Made by a program: the position numbers and the translations under genes
NCBI GenBank assembly: GCA_948099385.1
Contig: CANUEZ040000020.1
Location: forward strand, 6,976,501-7,040,500
Source: Fasciola hepatica
Taxonomy: Eukaryota > Platyhelminthes > Trematoda > Plagiorchiida > Fasciolidae
DNA: 64,000 bases
Reading direction: 5' to 3'
In this document: positions 13,200 through 25,583 of the stretch, piece after piece
Layout: each line of letters begins with the position of its first letter
Numbering within the stretch: position 1 is the stretch's first letter
The notes under the pieces: model-generated
The model's input: the letters and a program-made list of their open reading frames with translations, nothing else
The model's database searches: none
Told to the model about the DNA's origin: nothing

Positions 13200-16100
13200 T
13201 GTGGACCTAGACTCGTCCCGTTTGTCCTCAACAACACAAAAATCCCCTGAAAGGTTCCGTGTTGTACCCCGTTCCGCTTCACTGTCTATCCAAAGCCGGG
13301 CACCACAGCCCATTTCCGCATTCAGAAACGATTCACGTTCTGGTCTGTCTGCCAACCTGGCCACCAAATTGTCAGATTCCCACCAGCCACCCCGCACCAT
13401 TCTGCTCGCAACAACGATGTCTCCTGGAGCTTCGGACACAACATTATCCCTTCCATCAGTAGCTCCTAATAGCCAAGACCTCCCTGCACTAAAGTAGCCA
13501 AGTTTCCAACTATATTCGACAACCGAACTATGATTCTTCGTGCTCCAGCTGACCAGTCTATTATCCATCCGCGTCTCCCAACACGAGCACATCTACGGGA
13601 AGGAGCCGCTCAGGCCAGCTCATCTATTCAGCCCCCCGAAGATCCAAATACCTAACTGCTACATGCCACTTCCATCATCAAAGACGCCGCCGTCGTCAGG
13701 TCCATGAAAGCAGTACCACATCACAAGTATTCCACCAGGTGTACTTCTTCCGTCATCAGCTCCGCCGTGCCCGAATAACCTAGCACAAGTCACCATAAAT
13801 TGTCGATAGCTAATGCCACAACATGTGTACTATGGCTAACTCTTTTCCACCCCCATGTATGCCTAATAGTGCCCCTCCAAAACTTCATATTGTTTCCCAT
13901 TCTCACCGTTCAACTTCGCAGTATTCCACTCAGATCCCACTGCACGCTATGGTGACTGAACCCTGTCTCCAAGGCCGCCTTTGTCCTTAGCACTTCCGCT
14001 AACACTCCATCTCCTCACCCTCACTCCTTGGGGCTCTGTGAGGTGCCTGCCGCTTCAACCGACCATACCCACGAAGCTACATCCGTCTCATTCGAATCCC
14101 TTTCACCCTGTCACTAGTCACTCCCCCCACAGGGCCGCCATCGAAACCATGGCTGCTCAGCTACTAATGCCCTCCACCTTCTGCCTAATACTGCGCGCTC
14201 TCTCACAACGGAAATTCACCGAAACACATGGTAAAGTGAGTCAACCTAGATATTATCTAGTGACTGAAACCTGAATTTCCGTGCACAAGCCCACCAGTAG
14301 CATTGGTGTCCCGGGCTTTCTTGAAGAGGGTGGGCGCCTGGAATAAGTTCGACGTCATATTTATACATCAGCTATATCATATCCAACTTCTGACCAGTTC
14401 ATGTATTCTGCATAGCTGCCCTTGGATGGCAACAGCGGTAGCCGCCTACTAGGTTGCACATATCGTCCGCCTGGTTGTGACCCACACCGTATGAATGCTG
14501 TCACTGAGGCCTTCATTTTGCTACAGACCACACCTCCAATTACAAAGTCACTGCAGAGCACTTCAGTTTTCCACAAATGTGCTGGTCGTCACACTCCGGC
14601 CCTCCTCATTTATTGGACTTCACCTCCTGTACACGCCCGGGGCTATGGTGCCAAACTGCCAAATCCCCTACAAAAGGCAACAAAACCTTGAAGTTAGCTT
14701 TCACCGTTTGCCTCACTGCAGTCAAGACCCAGGCACTATATCTTTTCCCTGGCCGTAAAAGCAAAATAGTCCTTCGAACACTGTTGTGCCCGAACAACAT
14801 TCAACAAACCTCGGCGCCCTCTGTATCGTCCTAAATTACAAACTCAGGTAGAGCTTCTTCATCTATTCGTTCTTTAATCTGGGATACCTTTTCTATGACT
14901 GCTTACCCCCAATTAAGCGCTGACTGTCTATAGGCCATCCTTTTTGAGTTCCTGCCTAAGCTCGCATCTACCATTGCGAGCAGTCGCCGACCGACACCCG
15001 GAAAATCAAAAACAGAGCTCAAAATCACAGCTTTGGAGAGTAGTTCTCTGGAGTTCAGGAACACCTCTATGTTTTTCGTTTGAAGTTACTGTCAGGGAAG
15101 TTTAACGGATCTAAGGAACGACGGCTAATCCGTCAAAAAGAGCCACCCCTAACCATCCACTAAAGTTCGAACATCTGTTAAGGTAGGCAAACTCTGTCTG
15201 GGCATAATTCAAGCACCGGCCTCAGAGTTATAACCCGCAACTCCAAACCTGCAAACCTATTTTTAACAGTATCCGAAGAGTTCAATGCTCAGTATGCATC
15301 TTCTTGCTTACCCGACGGTAGCCCTACTGCCCCGTCCGTGTTACTGTTGACTGACACCCCCCTATCACCTGTTTGAAGCAGTCTCCTTGGATAAGCCTTC
15401 CTACTGAACTGGCCCCGGTGGAATTCCACCGCTCTGCTCCAATTTATTGGTCCTGATCTCTTTCTTCTCTTTCTGAAACCATATACACCGTCCATTAACA
15501 AATCCTGGTGCCAAAGCATAGGAAGATCCCCATCATCACTCCTTATTTTGAGAGATGGCCTCTGTAAGACCCTGACTACTACCGCCCTACCAGCCACATT
15601 CCTGTTATGTGTAAGGTGATGCAACGGGTAGTCAATAGGCTAATTCTCGAGTATCTGCCATGCAACAATTCATTAAGCCCTGCCCAAAACGGCTTCAATA
15701 AAATTGGATCATGCCCCTTATGTCAGCTTCAAGTCTCTAACGACTTTATCACTGCCTTGGACTAGAAAAGATCGGTCTTTATCTTCCTCCTGGATTTAAC
15801 TGGGAGCCTTGAAGGGTCTGACATACCCAGCTACTATCTCGTATTCGCTCCTCCGGTAACACTGACTCACTTCTTCCCTGGTCATCCCGTTGTTTCTCTT
15901 CCCGCTCCCAAGCCGTTTTGATCGATGACCACCTGTCGTCACTAAGTAGATAACAAGTGAAGCGAGTCGGGGAAGTGCATCAGGACCCCACTCTTCCTCG
16001 TACACGTAAGCGACTTCTTCGCTGTAGTCCATCATAGCGCTCTATAACGTTTCGCCGACTGTATTGAGACGGAGCATACATTTAACAAAAGCAACCTGTC

Positions 16101-16870
16101 AGCTGCGCTGGCGAACATCTCTGATGATTGACTTTTCCATGACCACTGGTGCCACAAGTGGCATATGCAATTTTCGGAGTCCAAATGTTCACCACCTACC
16201 CATAAATGTACCATAAGCCCCGGACCCATCCTGCTTAGTTGCCATCTACTCCCTCCATGGACCCTTCGTGGAGGACCTTGGCCAACATTGCTTGCCTTCT
16301 TTCAACTTCTCCGAACAGGAATCTTTTCGAATTGCCAGAGCAAAAGAGCTCACCGATCTGATCTTTCGTCGCTTCAAGTTGAAAGACAGCGGCCTCACAA
16401 CATACAGCTCCTATGTCAGGCCACTTCTCGAATACTGCTTTCTCATTAGCTTTGTAATGAGAAAAATAACCCCTGCCTCAGCTCTCACACACTCTCATCC
16501 TATCGTAAAGGGTGTGACCAACTTGGACTCAAGCCCCTTTGGCTGCGACGCCTGAAGCTCAATGTCATTCTGTTGTATAAACCTGAGCATGGGCAAGCTT
16601 TTCCCACTATTAGTCCACATTTTATTGTCCACAGCGCACTCTTGCTGCGGAACCGTTACTAATTTTTACTTGCACCTCCATCGACCCTAACCATCAGGTC
16701 TAATTTTCTCCCTATCCGTTGTAGAAAAGTACGGAATAAACTCGCGGTTAGGATACGCATTCTGTTCAATCCCCCTTCTTTTGAGAGAGCTTTAAAAAAG
16801 TGCAACAATGTTCCCAGTGCGCTCGACGTGAAGGGTGAAATCATTTCCACAGATCACGCTTTTGAAAGGG
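13200..16870 (+). mobile_element. Decayed CR1-type LINE (possible ORF1, EN, RT, C-terminus)
   Basis: Plus-strand LINE broken by many stops and frameshifts. 13,200-14,220 is pyrimidine-rich and may hold ORF1 or 5' sequence, but no ORF1 motif is clear. The endonuclease start reads YYLVTET at 14,251-14,271, then a TGA; LGCTYRPPGCDP at 14,449-14,484 is the conserved YRPP strand. RT follows: SLSPAQNGF near 15,670-15,696, a TAG at 15,763-15,765, motif A FLLDL (Asp codon at 15,793) and motif C RFADC at 16,048-16,062, where the second catalytic Asp is Cys. WHMQFSESKCS lies near 16,162-16,194. A frameshift precedes SYVRPLLEYC at 16,409-16,438, and a C-terminal region resembling the usual RVVEKWN segment lies at about 16,700-16,830. 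EN, RT and C-terminal order supports one element of about 3.7 kb; its 5' limit is uncertain. Confidence 0.75.
15380..16250 (+). pseudogene. Reverse transcriptase domain of the 13.2-16.9 kb LINE
   Basis: The RT core is recognisable only by stitching frames together. SLSPAQNGF and SCPLCQLQVSNDFITALD match the SPAQHGF...SC segment between RT motifs 2 and A. The first catalytic Asp (FLLDL) is kept, but FADD reads FADC, so the enzyme is dead. In-frame stops occur at about 15,763, 16,045 and 16,126. The thumb-side WHMQF...SKCS box is well kept. Base composition is pyrimidine-rich on the coding strand, like the flanking DNA. Confidence 0.75.
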
Positions 16871-17228
16871 GTATTCAACTATAGCGCTCCAATGACACCA
16901 CTGTCTTAACCATTTTGTTCCACTAGATCACTTACACTACCCTTCTGCAATCTTATTTCCAAACAAGACAGTGTTTTTCTTGTCCTAGCCAACAAAGAAG
17001 TAAAATTTTATATTTTGCTCTCATAACTTGTATATCATCGAGCCTCATTACAACCTAACCTAATATATCCCATATATCATCCCTACTGATAATCCTAACC
17101 ACTCCTCACAGACAATAAGCCATAAACTATACTATCCCCCCCTCCTGACTCACAATCAGATCCAGATATCTCGTGATCAATTATTCTAGACTCCGGCATA
17201 AATATCTAATTCGCAGTAATCGTGTTGC

Positions 17229-17290
17229 GTACAGAAACCGCTTGAAGTGCACCAGGCAAACCACTAGAAGTTAAGCAAGCTGATCGGGAT
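17229..17290 (+). ncRNA. 5S-rRNA-like stretch, possible pseudogene or 5S-derived SINE head
   Basis: By eye this resembles the 5' half of eukaryotic 5S rRNA. GTACAG..AACCGCTTGAA matches the usual start (TACGGCCATACCACCCTGAA) with gaps, and GAAGTTAAGCA...TCGGG matches the internal promoter box (GAAGCTAAGCAGGGTCGGG). The 3' half is not convincing, and the remainder (17,291-17,345) does not fold into the expected arms by inspection. It is not a functional 5S gene as it stands, and chance similarity is possible. A B-box-like GGTTCGGTCC occurs at about 17,411-17,420. Confidence 0.25.
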
Positions 17291-19095
17291 GTAAAATCCT
17301 TGTGCCTCAAGGGCTAAGGCCTTAAGGATACGACTGGGGCACTGATAAGGCAAATATCCAGTTTATCCATATTGGTTTCAATTGGGAAACTCAGCACAGA
17401 GTCTAGCTGGTTCGGTCCCACTAACTAGGACTGCAATACAGTCTTGATCATTTACCACAGAATATCCTGTTCGAACAAGCCGGCACGGCATCCAGTCGCA
17501 TATTTAGGTCTACGACCTTAGATACTAGAGTCCATATATTATCCATGTCTGGCCCTATTCAACTAAATGTCCCCATATAGACCCACCACTTGCTGCCGGT
17601 TTTATTTCAATTCTTATCACGTTGTTAGTTCTGTACGTAGAGCTTCTTACCTGTGAGAGCTAGGGTTTTGTTGTTCACCAATTCTATCGAACGATCCCAA
17701 ACAGCCGTAGACTCCACTGGCCTCTGCAATTATTGGCCCATTCAAACCGCCTTGGTGCTCTTGACTTCACCGATATTGCGAATGCTTCCGCGACGAGTCT
17801 ATGAACATCTCTGGCCGTGATTGTCCCTGTGCAGAGAGTTTACCAACGATTGGACGGCATTACCGATAAAAAGTGAGAGAAAAATATTGCTGTACTATTC
17901 TGCCTTCGTTGCACTCCGGCCTTGTCACATGCGACCCACGGCTCCGGGCTGCAGTGTTGTTATGTAATGGCTGGCGTGGATGACCCATTCCCAACTAGGC
18001 ATGTGACATGCAGTCCAAGTTTTGGCCCGGGGCGTGGAAGCTGTGGTCACCCACCAAAGGCAGCTCCTCCTTCTCTGACAGACAGATATTCGACTGTGAT
18101 CAATTTATAAAAAATATCTGAAATATGTGCATCACTCCTGGAGCTCCACATGCTGGGAGTCAATGGACGTGCATTTGACTCGTCACCGTCGATGCCCCTG
18201 ACATTTTCTTCTACAGTCTCACTCTAGTTTTTCTCAGACTTTATCCTGTATGGGAAAACCAATAAACCAGGGAAAGGGCAGTGTAGAATGTAGTGCTGTG
18301 CTCGCAGGATGCAAGCTCTGTTCACAGGCAAACTTGTCTTTCAAGCCCACCTTACCACCTTGGTGCCGGCCTTCGTCGTACGTAAGCAAAAGGTTTTGGG
18401 GGCTGCCATATTCATTATTCTTAGCTGTAATGATTTGGGTCCCTTAAGTACCTGAGCTCTGACCATAATCACTTTGAAGGCTTAAATGGTTGCCTGCCTG
18501 GAACGAGCAAAATAGCTACTCTGTGTGTATATAGCTCAATCTTCTCAAATCCGGATCAGAATAAGGTGTAGGTGCTACTGACTGCCTAAATGAAACAATA
18601 CCCCTGCTCAATTCACATGAACCCGACCAAATCATTATAAATTGTCGTCATTTATTATCACATATACTTCCCTCACCACCTCTGCCATTTCGAACTGGAA
18701 AATCCAGTCTGACTCATCTCACTTAGCGTGACTCACTAACTGAACTCAACATCCAGTTATGACGTTACCATTTCTGCTCCCACCCTATCCCCCAGCTAAG
18801 GTTCTTCTGTGATTTCATGCAGAACTTAGTCTTTACTCCTGCTCAATGACCACTCTAGGCGAAATACTAACTTTCCCATTGAAAGTTTTAGCCACACTTA
18901 GGCGTTTCCCTTTACGTCTCACGTTTCATGGCCTCAATGTGCCTTTGGGATCCGCCGCACCGATGAGCCCGTGCTTAACTTTTGTTCTTCTTTCCGTTAG
19001 CCGTTGATCCTCAGCTGCGTCACTCTATCTCACTTTCCTTGCCATAGTCTTTTGCGTCCGATCGCTATCGCATGACCCGTCTGATGATCGCACCC

Positions 19096-19165
19096 ACGTA
19101 TACAGCAATATATATTTATATACGTATACAGCAATATATATATATGTATATATATACATTGGGTA
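19096..19165. repeat. AT-rich microsatellite with a 26-bp tandem duplication
   Basis: ACGTATACAGCAATATATA begins at 19,096 and again at 19,122, giving a 26-bp direct repeat. It passes into (TA)n with GTA interruptions up to about 19,160. This is typical slippage-prone non-coding DNA. Confidence 0.9.
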
Positions 19166-22100
19166 TGCTCCACTCACTTTTGTCCCCCTTTTTTACTAGA
19201 TTGTGCCATTTTACAACAAATCGCATATATATAAATACAACCGTTCAGTCCTTTAGCAATGGGTGCTCGCTCTCACTTAATTCCTGGCTCAGGCTAGAAC
19301 TCAGCCGCCCCATCCTGTTTTTTGCGCCTTTCTCGTACACTGAAGCCTTGCCGCATGGATTACCATTCCTTAGTAACTAGGCTTCACTACTCTGCGCATA
19401 TGCTCATGGTAAGTTAAGACCCCATCCCAACCGGAATCCGTATGCCTCTGATTTCTCTTGACCCTGCGGAATACCAGCACGTATGCTTCCACATGAAAAA
19501 TCATCTCCTTAACACTCAGTGTTTTTCTCCCTTTTTACTGTTTTCCGTCCTTGACCACAGCTGGTGAACTGACCAGACTGTTATCTTCCTATTTTCTCAT
19601 TCTTCTTCCAGACCATACCATCTACTATTGTTTTATTCCTGGTTCCCAAACGGACACCCTCTCCTCATCCACCGCCTACCTGATATCGCCCTAAATCTCT
19701 ACTATCACCTAACTACCCTAGAAAGCTACCAGTCTCCGTCTAGGGATCCCTAATAGACCGGTCCACTAGTCAAACGATAACTAATTGTTCGGATAACAAA
19801 ATGTTCATTTTCTTGCTTCCACAAAAACGATAATCATAACCCACAGCCGGAACACTCTCCAGACTGCCGCACTCCTGATCTCTTCCAGATTGCATCGGTT
19901 ACTTGGGTAGCCATCGGCCAAATCGACGTTTGTTCCGGATTACCGTAGGGACTGGACGATTTGATCAATGGTTCAAACCTATACTCTCGCCTGCTGACGT
20001 TACATGGGGCACCGTACACGGATTAACAAAACCTCGTGAAAGTCTCACCGGATCGCAGAGATGATTCCTGACACCAACCATCAACACATCCGCTCAAAGT
20101 CTATTCCCAAATAATCCAACCCAACAGTTCAATTCTTCCCGCGTTGAAGTACGAAACCAATGACCGGAACCCAGCCCTTTTTTACCTGCTTCCCTCAACA
20201 TTCTACCTGCCACCATCTGCAACCAAGGTCTTTACGGAACAGAATACCAGCCATCTGCAGCCAACCATAATTTGGTTAACAATTTTCTATCACATACAAC
20301 AAAAAAATTTACACTCTTCAAACTTCTGCCCAGCCGAACCATTGACGTTTGTCTCCACTAATCCGTTTCATTGATGGCTTTTCTTTAAAAGTCCGTTATA
20401 CATCCATACACCATTCATGCTCTTCAGAAGTTCACTGAAGTCCCTGCAAAGCTTTTTGCCTTCATTTGAATTTCCACATGACACTGTAATTACCTGCACA
20501 GAAGGTCCGTTTTATTATCACCTTTGACTCACTTGCCTTTATTTCACATGTTTCCTCCACAATTAGTTACCCAATGCTGGATCAGTTTCAAATATTCCGC
20601 TGGTATCTCTCACTGCACGTTGGAAGCCCCATGCTTGCTTTACTTCTAACAATGTTCTTTGGCATCTCTTCCGCCCGATTACTCGTTAGTGACCGTCCAA
20701 TTGTCGGTTATATCAGCAATCCCACTACTGCCTAGCTATCCACACCGCCCCCAGCGATTTCGAAACCGATTCGGAATTCCCGCCTCAACCATTACCACTT
20801 TTGTTCACTCAAACACCACATGACTTTACTGGTGTATTTCGGTTGCTGTGTGATTTATAAATTTAGAATTTGTGAATGCCTCACATTGACATGTACTGCT
20901 GTTCACTCTGATCTTGCCTTGTGCATGTGTATTGACCACGGTCAAGAAATATACTATAACCTTCAGCTGTAGCCACGTCCAGTCTGCGAACCCCATCTAT
21001 CTCAGGTCTATTTTTATCCCATCATCACCCACTATTCTAGTCTCCACATTCAAGACCGAGGAATAATTTTGGCTCGCGCGGGCAGAGACGTAACTGAGCC
21101 TCTCTTGGCTACCGGGAATAGAATTCTTTCACCCGACACAAAATACTCCAAATCTCTTCTCAGTGGATCGACTTGCGTCTTCAGACGAGAAGCCCGTCCT
21201 GCCGATAGCACCATCGGGGCCCGTACAATTAACTATTCTCGCGTAACCGGTCACTACACCAGTGGCCATCATTTACCAATATCACCCGTCATACCTGGCT
21301 ACATCCGGTTGGTTTGCCGACAGGTATTTAGCCCCGCCAGATGACTCATCCCTAAAGAAAAATGCAAGTTGCCGATGTCAGTCACCACCTGGTTATTCCT
21401 GGATCCCTTTTGGAACAACCCGGTGACGGCTAGAATACGTGGCTCATAAATTTGTTATTCTCAATATTTCGATACCCCATCGGGATGTGAGGCCACTTTT
21501 CCTCCTCATTAGTGGCTCCCAATAATGACGCCGAATAACACTGAGATTCAATGAAACAGTATGTTCGTCAGCACACCAGCTTGATAAGCTCCAGACTATG
21601 CTGAGTTATTTTACTGTGGTATCTGTTGCAAGACTTTATTCCTTTCTTGATCCGTCTCCTGCTTGAAATTGATCCTTCACTGAACCAGGATCCTCCAGTT
21701 AAGTTTCCTCCCAATAACATGATATGGGATACTGATCCCGGGGCTAAATTCACCTTTTTACGATTGCTCTACTTTTCTTACTTGCCAAATTTCCCTAAGG
21801 CGCTCTCATAAGAATTGTTTGATGTCTCCTTGTTTTTCAAATTACTAATTTTATTGAAATCCGATCTATCTGTCATTCGTGGCACGTATCTTTTTATTGT
21901 ATAACATATCTTGAGCACTATGTAGTGGCGCTATTTTCGGTATTCCGACGGGGCGCCACGGCTAATTTTGGAATCGGATCCTGTTTGCATTTTCTACTCA
22001 AACCCATATTAGCTTGATTCATTCAAACTGTTGCCAACCGCGTCGTTATATTGCTGACAATTTTCACCCTTATTCCTAAAATTCATGTTTAGTTCACCGT

Positions 22101-22395
22101 ACTGAGTACCGTTGCACTTTATGATCACGCGCTTGCTAGTGCGTCCAGGCCGAGTTCGAGAAAAATGGCATTATCACTATTAATAATGAAAAATATTCCG
22201 AATTAAGGGGGCAGATTGTCGTTGGTACGAAGCCAGTTTCTTGAACAGTAGGAAGTCGGAACAAGGACAGAGGGTTGATTCGGATGATGATAACTGGGTT
22301 TGCATGAAACGATACGGCGGTCGCTACACGGGAAGTAGCCAGTGACTTCAGAAGTGATATCAGAAATATTGATTAATGCTGAGTACAAGTTTTTG

Positions 22396-24139
22396 TTTCT
22401 CCTCCCAGAGCAGGCAGCGGGTTGGTTCCGCCCACCAAGACGGACACAGGGAGGGAGGATTTAGAGAGCGAGAAAGCTGGCTTGAGTAGACTAGCAGATG
22501 AACAGAAAGTAAGAGAAACCATAAGTAAGTTTCGAATCCTCAGGATAGCCAAAAGCAGCAATAAGATCACCCTAGACAGAGTCTATCTTGGAAGAATCCA
22601 GGCCCGGGGGGATGCAGATGCAGCCAAGGTGGAGCCCCTGTTCGGAGGCGTGAATAGGTGACCATGCTGAACCTTCAATTGGGACAAGAGAGGGACTGTC
22701 AGGGACTAAGGCAAGAGCTAGGGATGGCGGATTTGACATTTTTTCAATTAAAGATCGAACTTCGGTAAAGACCAGTGGAAAAGAATTTCGTGTCGGGGTG
22801 CGCAACGCACTGACGCCAGAAGCAGAACTATTGATATTGCAGTGGCCCTAGAAATTGGGTCTTGATGGGGATGGAGGGTCGTCAGAAGAGAAAATAAGGC
22901 GATGTTCGAAGGGGGAGAATAAGTGGGCAAAGAGTTATTATGAGACTCCGCAAATCTTTGAATGTGATCAACAAAGTGGGTTGGCTGGCTTGGCACCAGG
23001 ATGGACACCGATAGATCCAGTGATGTGGTTGAATTATCAAGAAGAAAATGATTGTTGGGCAGCGGATGACCCATCTTCTGGACAGGGCCAATAGGGAAAG
23101 AGCAGAAGGGCATAGGCTTGAGGGTGTGCGGGTGAGTTGGGTTAGAATAGTAGGAGTTGGGGGCTAGGATATCGACGGCTAGTAACCAAAGATGCTGGAG
23201 GCATGTGAGGGTTATGAGGACCTTTATGAAGAAGGGGGGATTAAGGGGATTAAAAAAGCAGGATACAGGCCCGAACCTGGGAGTTACTGGTACGTATATT
23301 CGGTAGCCCAGTTTTAGGCGGGAATTGTAGGCGAAGAGTGGGCCGGATGCAGACCCGGGTGGGGTTCCTTGTATGTTCATAGGGGGTTTGAAAGAAATTT
23401 GGCGCGTACCAGTGATATATGGCAGGCACCGTCGTTAGGTAGAGAGCTACAGTTAGTTACACACAGCTTGTGTCGTGTGGATGGGTAGGGCTAGTGCAGC
23501 AGAATCTAGGGTTGGGCAAGTATCAATTTTTAGCTTTGGGGCTAAGCTAAGGGAATGTGGGATCAATACTGAGGTAGGATGCCGTTTACAGCAAGCGGTC
23601 GGAGAGCCGAAACTACTGGTATTGATGCAAAACGGGTGAGCTTGCACAAAAGCTTGACCTCCGGTGAGATGTCAGTGGAGTCCAGGTCAACAGTATGTTG
23701 GAGGACAGCAGAGGGTTCTGGATCCGCTGGAGTCATCCTTTCCGTGGGATATTGGGCGGGCTTTTCTTCAGATCTCTTCGGGTCCGTACCGATGGGTAAG
23801 ACGGGGTTAACATTGAGTGATCGAGATACTTCTCTTTGACGAAGTATTTAACCCGGGAATATCTTGATATCCTGAAGGGGCTTACAAACAGCAATTACAA
23901 GTCCATCAGTAATAAGCTCCCCGCCTGTTAGGCCGTCCAGCAGATGCGGTAGCTATGACAGCTAAGGTGATGGAACTTTTCGTGCAGCCTGACGCAACTG
24001 CATCTATGGCGGGCTATATTGCATGTATTATGTTGCGTTTGACTAGTAACTAGGGTACGCTTTCGGGGACCTTAAGCACCAATGCATTTTTCATTCGGGA
24101 TGGCGGAGATAGATTTCGGTCATAATGGGGCCCAGAAGG
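22396..24139 (-). other. Strand-asymmetric DNA downstream of LINE C, possible 3' UTR or LINE remnant
   Basis: The minus strand is pyrimidine-rich here, opposite to 16.9-22.2 kb. A 210-codon minus frame (23,380-22,748) is open mainly because the strand is poor in purine-rich stop codons; its product is rich in Pro, His, Ser and Leu and matches no family I know. The interval lies directly 3' of LINE C on the same strand, so it may be that element's 3' tail or another element of the pyrimidine-rich type. No terminal repeat is visible. Confidence 0.35.
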
Positions 24140-24474
24140 TGCCCCGATGACATTAGTCTGTGAGAAGCCATGGTTTCAGAGGTTATTGCTTTCGCTGAGA
24201 GCCGGTTCCGGTTGTTCACAACTTCAGTGGCGAAGAAATTTCCCCTCAGGTGGCTTCAAACTCTCTACTTCCTCACCTTCAGCGGTGCCCTGTGGTTGCC
24301 ATACGATCGATGACGTTCGAAGACGGTTTCTTGGACCCCTTGGGATTAACTTACCCCTTTGGGATCTTAAAAGCCCCTGTCAGGTCGCGTCCACGCTTCT
24401 TGCACTCTAGCAAGAACAAGCTCAATGCCTCCAGTCTCCATTTTCAGGGGAGGCTCATTAGGCTGGAGAGCGAC

Positions 24475-25512
24475 CTAGTGGAATGTCCTTGAACCTTTTC
24501 GGGAAGCTTGATGCTCTTCATCATGAACGGTAGCCACGCCTGGACACAGTACTTCAGGTGCAGCCGACCGAAAGCTTTTTACTACGGCAATAAAACCAAC
24601 GGTTTTCTGGACGAAACGGTTCTCATGGGCTGGAAAAGTCCCCGTAGGCCTTTTGGATGGCCGAGTAGAACCAAGCTTTACACAGGAAGCTCCGTGCATG
24701 ATTACTTCGAGGTCCTCTTCAGCTGCCCCCTTCGAGGTTTCGGTGCTCTCGCTGACCTCTCCAAGGATTTTCGCCGGTTCCCAGCCATCTACTAGGCCGA
24801 CTAGCTTATTGGCCTTGAGCAGTAAGTCGCAGACCACCGACCACTGATGCGCCCTGTTCAGATCCTGCTGCCTGGAGTTTGTTTCCGTAGAGCCAACCAA
24901 ACTTGCGTCGCCCGCAAATGCAAAGCATGGGTTCTCTAAGCACATAACCAAGTTGTTTATGAACGGGGTGAAAAGCCGAGGTCCAAGGACGGAGTCCTTT
25001 GGGGCACCAATTCGCTAACGCCTATCTCGGGATATCCTATCCTCGGCCTTCAGTTGAAAAGGCCTACCCATGATAGACTCATGTATCCACCCAAAGATTT
25101 TCGGGGACAGGTCAAAAACACTTAACTTCATAAGCAACCAACGGTTATTGAATGAGTCAAATGACTTCCGAAAGTTGAGGCTGCAGACTTCTACACCATC
25201 CCTCTGGTTTAATCTTCGGGTAACATCATCCATGTAACAGATGAGGTTTGTCAAGCCTGGACCTTGACGAACAAACCCATGCTGGTCTGTCGCGGTCGAC
25301 CTGCGGGCAGTCACGCGGTTAACAATTTTGCCAGGCAAAACCCGCTCCATCGTCTTCAACAACAACGCAGTAAAACCAGCGGGCCTGAAGTTCTGACAAA
25401 TTCCTCTATGTGTGGTTTTTAGGATTGAGGTGACGGCAGCCTTGGGCCAATCCTGGGGCGAGCAACCTTCTTCAAAGGATGCTTGGAACTCAGGTCCGGG
25501 AGGCTCCACCAT
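24475..25512 (-). pseudogene. Reverse transcriptase of LINE C with mutated catalytic residues
   Basis: The RT starts in one frame (25,512-25,015): SPQDWPKAAVTSILK, CQNFRPAGFTALLLKTMERV near 25,395-25,335 and TATDQHGF near 25,290-25,273. Motif A reads SLNFRKSFDSFNN, where the catalytic Asp is Asn (AAC at 25,176-25,174). A stop at 25,015 and a frameshift follow, and the next frame has DSVLGPRLFTPFINN (about 25,000-24,960) and motif C as FAGD (24,918-24,907), Gly for the first Asp. HQWSVVCDLLLKANK follows. Two of the three catalytic aspartates are gone, so the protein cannot polymerise. Confidence 0.85.
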
Positions 25513-25583
25513 TTATGGAGTGGCATTTCAGTAACCTCTAGGCTTCTGGTCACAAGAACTTTCGTCGCTGCATCATACGAAGG

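Larger units (their letters stand above)
16871..22395. other. Pyrimidine-rich non-coding DNA, no gene recognised
   Basis: The plus strand is clearly rich in C and T over most of this interval, continuing the bias of the LINE just upstream. It may be 3' untranslated sequence of that or related elements. It contains an AT microsatellite (19,096-19,165) and a short 5S-rRNA-like stretch (17,229-17,290). Frames of 60-100 codons exist, but none has a known motif. Confidence 0.45.

Noticed and set aside
22748..23380. 210-codon minus-strand frame, the longest outside known elements
   Set aside because: Composition is strongly pyrimidine-biased, which removes stop codons by chance; no domain, motif or flanking gene signal supports it as a protein gene.
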